Positions 1 through 7,107 of a DNA stretch of 39,556 bases are shown piece after piece (positions within the stretch are counted from its first letter, which is position 1; each line of letters opens with the position of its first letter). The position numbers were made by a program, and so were the translations under genes. This stretch comes from an uncultured Lachnospiraceae bacterium (GTDB taxonomy: Bacteria; Bacillota; Clostridia; Lachnospirales; Lachnospiraceae), in the NCBI GenBank assembly GCA_944381485.1, contig CALWLI010000038.1:1-39556 (forward strand). Direction: 5' to 3'. The notes below the pieces were generated by a model. That model did no database searches. It had not been told where the DNA came from and was given only the letters and a program-made list of their open reading frames with translations.

Positions 1-1110
1 GGGCTTGTGAGGGATTCTCAGGGAAGGAAGATGAGTAAGTCCCTCGGAAACGGAATAGATCCCCTGGAGGTAGTGGACAAGTACGGTGCCGATGCCCTGA
101 GGGCGGCACTTCTCACAGGAAACTCTCCCGGAAATGATATGCGTTTTTATTGGGAGAAGGTGGAGAGCGAGAGGAATTTCGCCAACAAGGTATGGAACGC
201 CACAAGATTCATAATGATGAATCTTGACAAGGCAAAGGATCCCGAGAGCCTCAAGGGAGACGGAAAGGGCCTTAAATTTACCATAGAGGACAAGTGGATA
301 ATCTCAAAGCTCAACTCTCTTGTGCAGAAGGTGACCGCCAACATGGAGGCCTTTGACCTGGGGATAGCTCTTGACAATGTAACAGGCTTTATATGGGATG
401 AATTCTGTGACTGGTATATAGAGATGGTAAAGCCCAGACTTTACTCGGAGACCGACGAGACTAAGGACGCCGCTCTTTGGACTTTAAAGACCGTCCTCAC
501 AGACAGCTTGAAGCTACTTCATCCTTTTATGCCCTTCATAACCGAGGAGATATTTACGAATATTCAGGACGAGGAGGAGTCGATAGTGATTTCATCCTAT
601 CCTGTGTACAGAACCGAGCATGAGTTCAAGAAGGAGGAGGCTGAGATAGAGAGCATCAAGGAGGCGGTAAGAGCCATAAGGACAGTCCGCACAGACATGA
701 ACGTTCCTCCCTCAAAGAAGGCCACTGTATATATCGTATCCGAAAAAGATGAACTTATCGACACCTTTAAGAATACGACCAAGGTATTCGCCGTTTTGTG
801 CGGCGCTTCAGAGGTGATCTGTCAGAAGGACAGGACAAATATAGAGGACAATGCCGTATCAGCTGTTATTGCAAACGCAACCATATACATGCCTCTTGCA
901 GAGCTGGTGGATATAGAGAAAGAGTTGGAGAGACTTAAGAAGGAGGAGAAGCGCCTTGAGGGAGAGCTGAAGAGATCTCAAGGTATGCTTTCAAACGAGA
1001 AATTTATCTCCAAGGCTCCCGCCTCAAAGATCGAGGAGGAGAAGGCAAAGCTCACGAAATACGAGCAGATGATGAAGGAAGTAAAGGACAGGATAGCAAG
1101 CCTTAGGTAA
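1..1110 (+). CDS. valS: Valine--tRNA ligase, C-terminal part (5' end outside window)
   Basis: Class I aminoacyl-tRNA synthetase that charges tRNA-Val with valine in the cytoplasm. The reading frame is open from base 1, so the N-terminal Rossmann domain, HIGH motif and most of the editing domain lie outside the window. Visible in order are the KMSKS loop (GRKMSKSLGNG at the very start), the strongly conserved GNSPGNDMRFYW segment, the anticodon-binding helical domain, and a C-terminal charged coiled coil (about the last 65 residues, rich in Lys and Glu) typical of ValRS. The KMSKS context followed by GIDPLEV and GADALR separates it from Ile- and LeuRS. A terminator follows directly. Confidence 0.96.
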   Translation, partial: GLVRDSQGRKMSKSLGNGIDPLEVVDKYGADALRAALLTGNSPGNDMRFYWEKVESERNFANKVWNATRFIMMNLDKAKDPESLKGDGKGLKFTIEDKWIISKLNSLVQKVTANMEAFDLGIALDNVTGFIWDEFCDWYIEMVKPRLYSETDETKDAALWTLKTVLTDSLKLLHPFMPFITEEIFTNIQDEEESIVISSYPVYRTEHEFKKEEAEIESIKEAVRAIRTVRTDMNVPPSKKATVYIVSEKDELIDTFKNTTKVFAVLCGASEVICQKDRTNIEDNAVSAVIANATIYMPLAELVDIEKELERLKKEEKRLEGELKRSQGMLSNEKFISKAPASKIEEEKAKLTKYEQMMKEVKDRIASLR

Positions 1111-1142
1111 AAGGCCTATATTTGCTATTCTGAAATATAAGG

Positions 1143-1186
1143 ACAGCGTTTCCAAAGTCCATGTGGCCGAAGAAACGCTGTTTTTA
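1143..1186 (+). terminator. Intrinsic terminator after valS
   Basis: A 10-bp perfect inverted repeat, ACAGCGTTTC at 1143-1152 and GAAACGCTGT at 1172-1181, is followed by a T run at 1181-1185. It ends the valS transcript. An ATG at 1161 lies in its loop and is in frame with the next gene, but the hairpin makes that a poor start. Confidence 0.85.
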
Positions 1187-1220
1187 TAAAAAATCGGTAA
1201 ATTCAGTGAGGTGTGAGACT

Positions 1221-1580
1221 GTGCTTAAGCTCATCAAGGGAAGCCCGAAATACAGAGATAAGATAACAGATATGCTTCGGGAGTGGACAGACTACAATAA
1301 TGAGCATCCCGAGGCTAATACCTCTCCTTGGGCTATCTTTAAGGACGATTACAGAGATTTTGAACATTATATAGAGAACTTGGACCGCAGGGAGGCAAAG
1401 GACGGTTTCGTGCCTGATTCCACATGGTTTTGCCTTGATGAGGACAGGGATATATTAGTCGGGGCGGTAAATATCAGACATTATCTCAACGATTTTTTGC
1501 TGATGTACGGAGGCATATTGGAAAATGAGGTGGAACACGAGGGCGAGATATTGCAGAGGTATTGGATAGATATAAAGTGA
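1221..1580 (+). CDS. GNAT-family acetyltransferase with internal deletion (probably inactive)
   Basis: Resembles the COG3981 group of predicted GNAT acetyltransferases. The N-terminal part is intact (NNEHPEANTSPW, VPDSTWFCLDE, GAVNIRHYLNDFLL) and so is the C-terminal end (ILENEV, QRYWID). In the family these parts are separated by about 60 residues that carry the acetyl-CoA pyrophosphate loop (ERRKGYAT-like). Here they are joined directly at a Gly-Gly pair (LLMYGG then ILENEV), giving 119 residues against about 175-180 for the family. The family length and sequence are from memory, so the size of the gap is approximate. GTG at 1221 is chosen as start because GAGGTG at 1208-1213 is well spaced; the in-frame ATG at 1161 lies in the valS terminator. 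Without the loop it should not bind acetyl-CoA, so this is probably a decaying gene. Confidence 0.7.
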   Translation: MLKLIKGSPKYRDKITDMLREWTDYNNEHPEANTSPWAIFKDDYRDFEHYIENLDRREAKDGFVPDSTWFCLDEDRDILVGAVNIRHYLNDFLLMYGGILENEVEHEGEILQRYWIDIK

Positions 1581-1724
1581 TGATCATTATATACAAGCAT
1601 ATTTACAGAGAGCCAAGCGCCAAGACGGTGCTAAAGCAATAACCCGGTTTTTGGAGACTATTAATGGAAGTACATGTGAGAAAAGCTAAGCAAAACAATA
1701 AAATTCAAATCGAAGGTGAAAGCT
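1581..1724 (+). other. Short gene-free stretch
   Basis: No clear promoter, terminator or RNA is visible. One frame is open for 35 codons from 1582 to a stop at about 1689, without a start codon and with no family that I recognise; it may be the worn remnant of another gene. The next gene has its ribosome site at the end of this stretch. Confidence 0.4.
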
Positions 1725-2099
1725 GTGAACAGAGAGGAACTTGGAACATATATTTCGGATACCTATGGCGTGGAGCCTGACATGCCTTGGGCGGATGAGC
1801 CGAGCTATGAGGTTTTCAGGCATGTAAACAACCGCAAGTGGTTTGCTGTGATCATGGACATTCCGAGAAACAGGCTGGGCCTTCCCGGAGATGAGATGAC
1901 AGACATAGTAAACCTGAAATGCAATCCTGTGATCTTAGGATCCTTTCTTGCCGAACCCGGATTTTTCAGAGCTTACCACATGAACAAGGAAAACTGGATC
2001 ACTGTGGCCCTTGACGGAAGCGCAGATGAGGAAAAGCTGAAGTTTATCTTGGATATGAGCTTTGAGCTGACTGCATCAAAGCTCAAAAGGAAAAAATAA
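1725..2099 (+). CDS. MmcQ/YjbR family protein
   Basis: Small cytoplasmic protein of the MmcQ/YjbR (CyaY-like fold) family, 124 residues, the usual length. Conserved features are the start NREELGTYI, EVFRH followed by NRKWFAVIMD (a signature of the family), LKCNPV, and the C-terminal block EPGFFRAYHMNKENWITVALDG. The biochemical role of the family is not established; some members are linked to DNA-binding or resistance loci. GTG at 1725 gives the canonical N terminus and has AAGGTG at 1713-1718 at good distance; GTG at 1716 is an alternative adding three residues but overlaps that site. Weakly linked to the downstream gene, 25 bases away. Confidence 0.85.
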   Translation: MNREELGTYISDTYGVEPDMPWADEPSYEVFRHVNNRKWFAVIMDIPRNRLGLPGDEMTDIVNLKCNPVILGSFLAEPGFFRAYHMNKENWITVALDGSADEEKLKFILDMSFELTASKLKRKK

Positions 2100-2124
2100 A
2101 AGGCGGATCGAAAGGAGACAGACT

Positions 2125-3066
2125 ATGGCTCAGCATGTGACGGTAAGAGAGTATGATCCTCTGTGGCCTATTAAATATCAGGAGGAAAGAACAAAGATAG
2201 AGGAAATATTGGGCGAAAATTGCCTCGCTATTTACCATATAGGAAGCACCTCGGTCCCGGGACTTTCGGCAAAGCCTGTGACGGACATCATGGCGGCTGT
2301 GAGGAGCCTTGAATATGTGGATGAAAAGGCCGAAGACTTTAAACATATAGGCTATGAATATATGGGGGAATTCGGTATAGAGGGCAGGCGTTATCTCAGA
2401 AAGGGAGGGGACGAGCGCACTCATCAGCTGCACATCTTTTCCGCTGAGGATACGGACAATATATGCCGTCACCTTGCCTTCAGAGCCTATCTGTGTGCCC
2501 ATAAGGATGTGAGGGATGAGTATTCAAGGCTTAAAACAAAGCTTGCGGAGCTTTTTCCTTACGATATTGAGAGCTACTGCGACGGAAAGGTCGAGTTTGT
2601 TAAAAAAACGGAAAAGGCCGCTCTCGCCGAGTATGACAGCTCCTGGGACAAGCTTTATCTGGCGGCAAGAAGGGTTCAGGGAGAGAGAAAGCTCTCGGAC
2701 TTTCTCGAGGCAGGCTCTGTGGCGGCGGCATTAATGACTGAAGCGGGAAATATATACGTGGGGGTGTGTATAGACACAGCCTGCTCCCTGGGCATGTGTG
2801 CGGAGAGAAACGCTGCCGCGAATATGATAACGAACGGGGAGAAGAGGATAAAAAAGCTGGTGGCGGTAATGCCGGACAAAAAGGCAGGACTTCCTTGCGG
2901 AGCCTGCATGGAATTTCTCATGCAGCTTGACGAAAAAAGTCCTGATATAGAGATACTTACAGATTATGAAAGGGGAGAAAAGCTGAGGCTTAAGGACATA
3001 ATGCCCTCATGGTGGAGGAGAGAGACAGATACAAAGAGGAACGGCAGGTATGATAAGAAGATATGA
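2125..3066 (+). CDS. GrpB (UPF0157) domain fused to a cytidine-deaminase-like domain
   Basis: Two-domain protein of 313 residues. Residues 1-165 form a GrpB/UPF0157 domain of the nucleotidyltransferase superfamily: HIGSTSVPGL (38-47), KPVTDI with Asp54, and RTHQLHIF (98-105). Residues 172-300 form a cytidine-deaminase-like domain with the zinc-site motifs CAER (225-228; Cys ligand and catalytic Glu227) and PCGAC (257-261; two Cys ligands). The deaminase part looks like the stand-alone clostridial family that begins WDKLY and ends near LKDIMPSWW. A strong AAAGGAG precedes ATG 2125. The last 17 bases overlap the next gene, so the two are translationally coupled. Substrates are unknown; nucleoside scavenging or inactivation of a nucleoside antibiotic (blasticidin-S-deaminase-like chemistry) are guesses. 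The fusion is clear in one uninterrupted frame. Confidence 0.85.
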   Translation: MAQHVTVREYDPLWPIKYQEERTKIEEILGENCLAIYHIGSTSVPGLSAKPVTDIMAAVRSLEYVDEKAEDFKHIGYEYMGEFGIEGRRYLRKGGDERTHQLHIFSAEDTDNICRHLAFRAYLCAHKDVRDEYSRLKTKLAELFPYDIESYCDGKVEFVKKTEKAALAEYDSSWDKLYLAARRVQGERKLSDFLEAGSVAAALMTEAGNIYVGVCIDTACSLGMCAERNAAANMITNGEKRIKKLVAVMPDKKAGLPCGACMEFLMQLDEKSPDIEILTDYERGEKLRLKDIMPSWWRRETDTKRNGRYDKKI

Positions 3067-4000
3067 GGACAAAGACAGGGACAGGCTCTGTGACATATGG
3101 CTTAAGTCAAACCTTGAGGCCCACAGCTTTATACCTGAGAAGTATTGGAGGGACAATCTCGGGTTTGTGAGAGAAAGCCTTCATGCCGCCGAGGTATATG
3201 TTTATGAGAATGATAAGATATGCGGCTTTATAGGCCTCTCCGACTTTCAGAACGAAAGCGGTGAGAGATCGGGGAAATATATAGAAGGGCTCTTTGTGAA
3301 TGCAGCCGAGAGAAATAAGTCTATAGGGAAAAAGCTTCTTGATTTTGCAAAACAGAATAATGAACGCTTATTTTTGTCTGTATATGAAAAAAATAAAGGC
3401 GCACTGAGCTTTTATCTGAGAGAGGGCTTCAGGTCTGTGAAAGAAAACGAGGATGTAAATACCGGGGAAAAGGAGCTTTTTATGGAGTTTGTAAAAGACC
3501 CCTGCCCTCCCTCAAAGCTCACTTCGAACGAGGCGCTTCGGGTGGAAAAGATAGAACGGGATAAAAAACGCTTCCTTCATCTTCTTCTCATGGCGGATGA
3601 GGAGGAGCACATGGTGGATAAATACCTTGAGAGGGGAGATATGTATGTGCTCTTTTCCGGGAGCAAGACCCTGGGGGAGATCGTTGTCACAAGGGAAGCC
3701 CCGGATGTTTTGGAGATAAAAAATCTTGCGGTGGACCCTGATGAGCGTGGGAAGGGCTACGGCAGATATCTCATAGACTTTGTAGGCGCCAGGTATGAAG
3801 CAGAGAGCCGGGAAAAGCACCCCGTAAAACTCCTTGTGGGAACCGGAGACAGTCCCGCCACACTGCCTTTTTATGAGAAGTGCGGATTTTTATGCTCTCA
3901 CGTCATAAAGGATTTCTTTACAGAGAATTATTCAAAACCCATATATGATGGCGGAGTGCTTCTTAAAGACATGGTTTACCTCAAGAAAAACATTTTATAA
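3050..4000 (+). CDS. Protein with two tandem GNAT acetyltransferase domains
   Basis: Cytoplasmic protein of 316 residues made of two unlike N-acetyltransferase domains. Domain 1 (1-150) resembles the YjaB-like group: WLKSNLEAHSFIP, then YIEGLFV before a degenerate acetyl-CoA loop ERNKSIGKKLL (87-97), and YEKNKGALSFYLREGF. Domain 2 (162-316) resembles Bacillus YvbK: LLLMADEEEHMVDKYL, LEIKNLAVDP, a canonical loop DERGKGYGRYLI (231-242), GTGDSP, LPFYEKCGF and KDFFTENY. Each half is a full-length GNAT in other bacteria, so this is a fusion of two enzymes. The first loop lacks the usual Gly-x-Gly/Ala pattern and may be a regulatory or acceptor-binding half. Start ATG 3050 overlaps the upstream stop by 17 bases. 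Acceptor substrates cannot be read from the sequence. Confidence 0.85.
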   Translation: MIRRYEDKDRDRLCDIWLKSNLEAHSFIPEKYWRDNLGFVRESLHAAEVYVYENDKICGFIGLSDFQNESGERSGKYIEGLFVNAAERNKSIGKKLLDFAKQNNERLFLSVYEKNKGALSFYLREGFRSVKENEDVNTGEKELFMEFVKDPCPPSKLTSNEALRVEKIERDKKRFLHLLLMADEEEHMVDKYLERGDMYVLFSGSKTLGEIVVTREAPDVLEIKNLAVDPDERGKGYGRYLIDFVGARYEAESREKHPVKLLVGTGDSPATLPFYEKCGFLCSHVIKDFFTENYSKPIYDGGVLLKDMVYLKKNIL

Positions 4001-4020
4001 AAACTTAATACTCTCGGCTA

Positions 4021-4049
4021 TTGAATTAATCAAACTGTTTTAATATTAT
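4021..4049 (+). promoter_or_regulatory. Sigma-A promoter of the comEA-like gene
   Basis: TTGAAT at 4021-4026 and TATTAT at 4044-4049 are separated by 17 bases. Start of transcription is expected near 4056. A short dyad (CCCTC 4069-4073 with GAGGG 4081-4085) lies in the leader and pairs with the ribosome site of the gene. Confidence 0.6.
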
Positions 4050-4091
4050 TTAAGAGACAAAAATGATACCCTCTTTTTATGAGGGACATTT

Positions 4092-4619
4092 ATGAAAAGT
4101 TTTAAACCTATCATTATAGCTGCAGCTTTTTTGTTGTCCGCAGCAGCTTACCTTTTTTTCAGTAGAGACAGCGGGGAACTGATAATAAATGCAGAGGAAA
4201 GCCGGGAGGAAGATGCAGATGAAGGAACTGAAACGGATCCCCCACCTGAGGAGGCATCTGTTTTGTACCGTGAGGCTGAGCTTGACGAGCTTAAACAGGA
4301 GCTGAGGCTTCTCAGAGAAGCCATAGAAATCCTGAGATCAGAGGGGATAAAGCTGAGTCTTAAAGATACAGGCTTGGAGGGGTCTGAGCTTCTCTTAAAA
4401 CCTCAGGAGGCACAGGCGGAGGACTCGGGACTGATAAATATAAATACTGCCGACAAGGCCTCCCTTATGGAGCTTCCGGGCATAGGTGAGGCCAAGGCTG
4501 AGAGCATCATCGCCTACAGAGAAAACTACGGTGACTTTGAGAGCATAGAGGAGATAATGAACATAAGCGGCATTAAAGAGGCTGCCTTCGAAAAACTCAA
4601 GGAGCTGATCACGGTCTGA
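4092..4619 (+). CDS. ComEA-like helix-hairpin-helix DNA-binding protein, membrane-anchored
   Basis: 175 residues: a short cytoplasmic start, one membrane segment (about 6-23), an acidic region (34-55), a coiled-coil-prone segment (57-85, repeated Glu-Leu-Lys) and a C-terminal helix-hairpin-helix pair (114-175). The hairpins are LPGIGEAKA (128-136), then AYRENYGDF and NISGIKEAAFEKL. This is the DNA-binding end of ComEA, the surface receptor for DNA uptake. Unlike Bacillus ComEA there is no SLBB domain; a coiled coil takes its place. No comEB or comEC is nearby. Role in DNA uptake is inferred from the family; other envelope DNA-binding roles are possible. GAGGG at 4081-4085 serves the ATG. Confidence 0.8.
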   Translation: MKSFKPIIIAAAFLLSAAAYLFFSRDSGELIINAEESREEDADEGTETDPPPEEASVLYREAELDELKQELRLLREAIEILRSEGIKLSLKDTGLEGSELLLKPQEAQAEDSGLININTADKASLMELPGIGEAKAESIIAYRENYGDFESIEEIMNISGIKEAAFEKLKELITV

Positions 4620-4648
4620 AAGGCCTGCCTTTGTAATATTACAGCTTC

Positions 4649-4677
4649 TTTACTATACTCTGCTCAGATGATATAAT
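4649..4677 (+). promoter_or_regulatory. Extended -10 promoter before asp23
   Basis: TATAAT at 4672-4677 is preceded by TGA (extended -10). TTTACT at 4649-4654 is 17 bases upstream. The ribosome site AGGAGGT is at 4710-4716. This promoter probably drives asp23-nusB. Confidence 0.75.
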
Positions 4678-4721
4678 GAATAAAATTATGCATATTTATA
4701 TAAATATTCAGGAGGTATGAT

Positions 4722-5108
4722 ATGGCTGATACAGAGAGAACCGAGAACCACGTTCTCTGCCAGGACGGGACGATGGGACAGATAAAGATTGCGGATGACG
4801 TGATAGCAGTCATAGCAGCTCTGGCTGCCACGGAGGTGGAGGGCGTGGACTCCATGGCCGGAAACATTACCCATGAGCTCATAAGGAAGCTGGGAATGAA
4901 GAATCTCCAAAAGGGAGTGAAGATAGAGCTTACGGATGAGGACGTAAGCTGTGCTCTTTCACTGAATGTGGCCTACGGATACAGCATTCCCGAAATATCC
5001 GAACAGGTTCAGGAAAAGGTAAAGACAACTATAGAGAATATGACCGGACTCCATGTGACAGATATAAATGTCAACATAGCCGGAGTAAATACTAATGTAA
5101 ACAGGTAA
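4722..5108 (+). CDS. yqhY: Asp23/Gls24 family envelope stress response protein
   Basis: 128-residue Asp23/Gls24 (DUF322) protein, no signal peptide, cytoplasmic and in known members located at the membrane. Conserved features: GQIKIADDVIAVIAALAATEVEGV near residues 19-42, the Gly-rich middle, and the C-terminal VQEKVKTTIENMTGLHVTDINVNIAGV typical of the family. The copy next to nusB corresponds to Bacillus yqhY, which is linked to fatty-acid synthesis and membrane homeostasis. It has its own promoter, an AGGAGGT site, and lies 4 bases before nusB, so the two are one transcript. By eye 9 of its 12 Ile codons are ATA. Confidence 0.9.
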   Translation: MADTERTENHVLCQDGTMGQIKIADDVIAVIAALAATEVEGVDSMAGNITHELIRKLGMKNLQKGVKIELTDEDVSCALSLNVAYGYSIPEISEQVQEKVKTTIENMTGLHVTDINVNIAGVNTNVNR

Positions 5109-5112
5109 AAAA

Positions 5113-5547
5113 ATGAGTATAAGCAGACATGAACTGAGAGAGCAGACCTTCAAGATGCTCTTCGGAGTGGAGTTTCACGACGGAGAGGATAAGAGGGAGG
5201 TACTGGACAACTACATGGACATTACCATAGACAGGGAGCTTAAGCCCAAGGAGCGTCAGGAGATCATTGACAGAGTCCTTGCTGTCGACTCGAAGAGAGA
5301 GGAGCTTGACAGTCTTATCAACAAGGTGGCAAAGGGCTGGAGGACCTCCAGAATGGGAAGAGCAGAGCTCAACCTTATAAGGCTTGCCCTCTACGAGATG
5401 AGATATGACGACACGGTGCCTTTAAAGGTTGCCATAAACGAGGCTGTTGAGCTGGGAAAGGAATACGGTGACGACGACGCGCCTTCATTTATAAACGGTA
5501 TATTGGCAAGGCTCACAGAGGTCGATAAAGAGGAGTTTTCCGAATAG
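5113..5547 (+). CDS. nusB: Transcription antitermination factor NusB
   Basis: All-helical RNA-binding protein of 144 residues, the family's usual length. With NusE (ribosomal protein S10) it binds boxA RNA and supports antitermination during rRNA transcription. Visible signatures are SRHELREQTFKMLFG at the start, the middle WRTSRMGRAELNLIRLALYEM, and VAINEAVELGKEYGDDDAPSFINGILARL at the end. Four bases after asp23, same transcript. An intrinsic terminator overlaps its stop codon, so expression of xseA beyond it depends on read-through or an internal promoter. Confidence 0.96.
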   Translation: MSISRHELREQTFKMLFGVEFHDGEDKREVLDNYMDITIDRELKPKERQEIIDRVLAVDSKREELDSLINKVAKGWRTSRMGRAELNLIRLALYEMRYDDTVPLKVAINEAVELGKEYGDDDAPSFINGILARLTEVDKEEFSE

Positions 5548-5559
5548 GAAAACTCTTTT
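5533..5559 (+). terminator. Terminator overlapping the nusB stop codon
   Basis: Perfect 9-bp stem GAGTTTTCC (5533-5541) with GGAAAACTC (5547-5555), five-base loop, then TTTT (5556-5559). The stop codon of nusB is in the loop and descending arm. Only about 20-30 bases separate it from xseA, with no visible promoter between. Confidence 0.75.
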
Positions 5560-5589
5560 AGTCACGTGCTTTAAAACGGAATGGCGGCT

Positions 5590-6855
5590 ATGGCAGGAGT
5601 ATATACAGTAACAGAAATAAATACGTATATAAAAAATATGTTCACAAGAGATTACGCCCTCTCAAACATATGTATAAAGGGAGAGGTCAGCAATCTCAAA
5701 TATCACAGCTCCGGGCATATCTATTTTACACTTAAGGATGCGGGAGCTGCCATAAACGCGGTAATGTTTGCCTCAAGGCGAGAGGGGCTTACCTTTATTA
5801 TGAAGGAGGGCCAGAGCGTCGAGGCGAGAGGACAGATAGCGGTCTATGAGAAGGCGGGAACATATCAGCTGTATGCGAGGGAGATAAGGCTCTCCGGAAG
5901 AGGAGAGCTCTATGAGCGCTATGAAAAGCTGAAGCGAGAGCTCTACGAGATGGGAATGTTTGACGAGGGCTATAAAAAGCCCATTCCCCGCTATGCAAAG
6001 AGAATAGGCATAGTGACCTCGGCCACAGGAGCCGCCATAAGAGATATTATGAATATCTCCTACAGGAGAAATCCCTATGTAAAGCTCTTTCTCTACCCCG
6101 CAACAGTTCAGGGAGAGAGTGCAAAGTACAGCATAGTAAAGGGTATAGAAAAGCTGGACAGCATGGGGCTTGACCTGATAATAGTGGGAAGAGGCGGAGG
6201 CTCCATAGAGGATCTTTGGGCCTTTAATGAGGAACTTGTGGCGAGGGCTGTGTTTAATGCCCGAACTCCAATAATATCGGCTGTGGGCCACGAGGTGGAT
6301 ACTACCATAACAGACTATGTGGCGGACTTGAGAGCCCCCACACCTTCGGCTGCGGCAGAGCTTGCAGTATTCGACTATGAAGCCTTCTGTGAGGAGCTGT
6401 CCTCCTTGGAGACTGAGCTTAAGAGGAGACTCGGAGAAAAGCTTGAAAAGAAAAAAGCTGTCCTCAGGGAAAAGAAACTCAGACTTTCTCTGAAAAGTCC
6501 CGAGCGCATTTTAAAGGAAAAAAAGGACAGGCTTTCAAAGATCGAAGAAGAGCTGAGAGATATAGTTGAGGACAGGATAAAAAGAGCTGCGGACAGATTG
6601 TCCGAGGCAAAGCTCCGGATGCATACACACGCGGAAAGGGCTGCGGAAAGGAGCAGAAACAGGCTGAGGCTTGCCGCAGACAGACTTGAACTTTTGTCGC
6701 CCCTGAAGCGCCTTGGAGGCGGCTATGGATACGTGGAGAACAGAGATAAAAAAGCTGTGCTTTCAGTGGAGGAGCTGTCACCCGGAGACAGGATAAAAAC
6801 TTATTTTAAGGACGGAACGGTTTTAAGCCTTGTGGAACGAACAGAAAAAATGTAA
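5590..6855 (+). CDS. xseA: Exodeoxyribonuclease VII large subunit
   Basis: Catalytic subunit of exonuclease VII, which with XseB degrades single-stranded DNA from both ends to acid-insoluble oligonucleotides. Order of domains: OB-fold (about 3-100; SNICIKGEVSNLKYHSSGHIYFTLKD), the nuclease core (about 125-310; VTSATGAAIRDI, IIVGRGGGSIEDLWAFNEE, ISAVGHEVDTTITDYVADLRAPTPSAAAE) and a long coiled coil (about 250-375) that carries XseB, ending in a small beta domain (GGGYGYVEN). About 421 residues, normal. Start uncertain: ATG 5590 is preferred because CGGA at 5577-5580 is nine bases away; ATG 5581 would touch that site. Confidence 0.96.
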   Translation: MAGVYTVTEINTYIKNMFTRDYALSNICIKGEVSNLKYHSSGHIYFTLKDAGAAINAVMFASRREGLTFIMKEGQSVEARGQIAVYEKAGTYQLYAREIRLSGRGELYERYEKLKRELYEMGMFDEGYKKPIPRYAKRIGIVTSATGAAIRDIMNISYRRNPYVKLFLYPATVQGESAKYSIVKGIEKLDSMGLDLIIVGRGGGSIEDLWAFNEELVARAVFNARTPIISAVGHEVDTTITDYVADLRAPTPSAAAELAVFDYEAFCEELSSLETELKRRLGEKLEKKKAVLREKKLRLSLKSPERILKEKKDRLSKIEEELRDIVEDRIKRAADRLSEAKLRMHTHAERAAERSRNRLRLAADRLELLSPLKRLGGGYGYVENRDKKAVLSVEELSPGDRIKTYFKDGTVLSLVERTEKM

Positions 6856-6882
6856 GGCTTTTTATAAAGGATGGAGACAGAT

Positions 6883-7101
6883 ATGGCTGCTGAAGGAAAA
6901 AAGAAAAAGAGCATAGAAGAAAACTTTTCCGAGCTGGATTCAATCCTTGAGGATATGGACAGGGAGGATTGCCCTCTGGAGAAGAGCTTTGAGCTCTATG
7001 AGAGGGGAATAAAGCTGGTAAAAGAGCTCAATGACAGTATAGAAAAAGTAGAAGAAAAGCTTAAGATAATAGGGGAGGAGGCCCCCGATACGGAGGAGTA
7101 G
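6883..7101 (+). CDS. xseB: Exodeoxyribonuclease VII small subunit
   Basis: Short, highly charged helical hairpin protein (72 residues) that binds in several copies along the coiled coil of XseA and is needed for exonuclease VII stability. Motifs: SIEENFSELDSILEDMDREDCPLEKSFELYERGIKLV, the conserved core of the family, then a Lys/Glu-rich helix. ATG 6883 has GGAG at 6873-6876 at good distance; ATG 6871 is an in-frame alternative adding four residues, but its AAAGG touches the codon. Lies 27 bases after xseA and six bases before ispA. Confidence 0.95.
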   Translation: MAAEGKKKKSIEENFSELDSILEDMDREDCPLEKSFELYERGIKLVKELNDSIEKVEEKLKIIGEEAPDTEE

Positions 7102-7107
7102 CGGTAA

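Noticed and set aside
4959-6998. Long - strand open frames opposite asp23, nusB and xseA
   Set aside because: They mirror the strongly conserved genes on the + strand and have no ribosome sites or recognisable domains.
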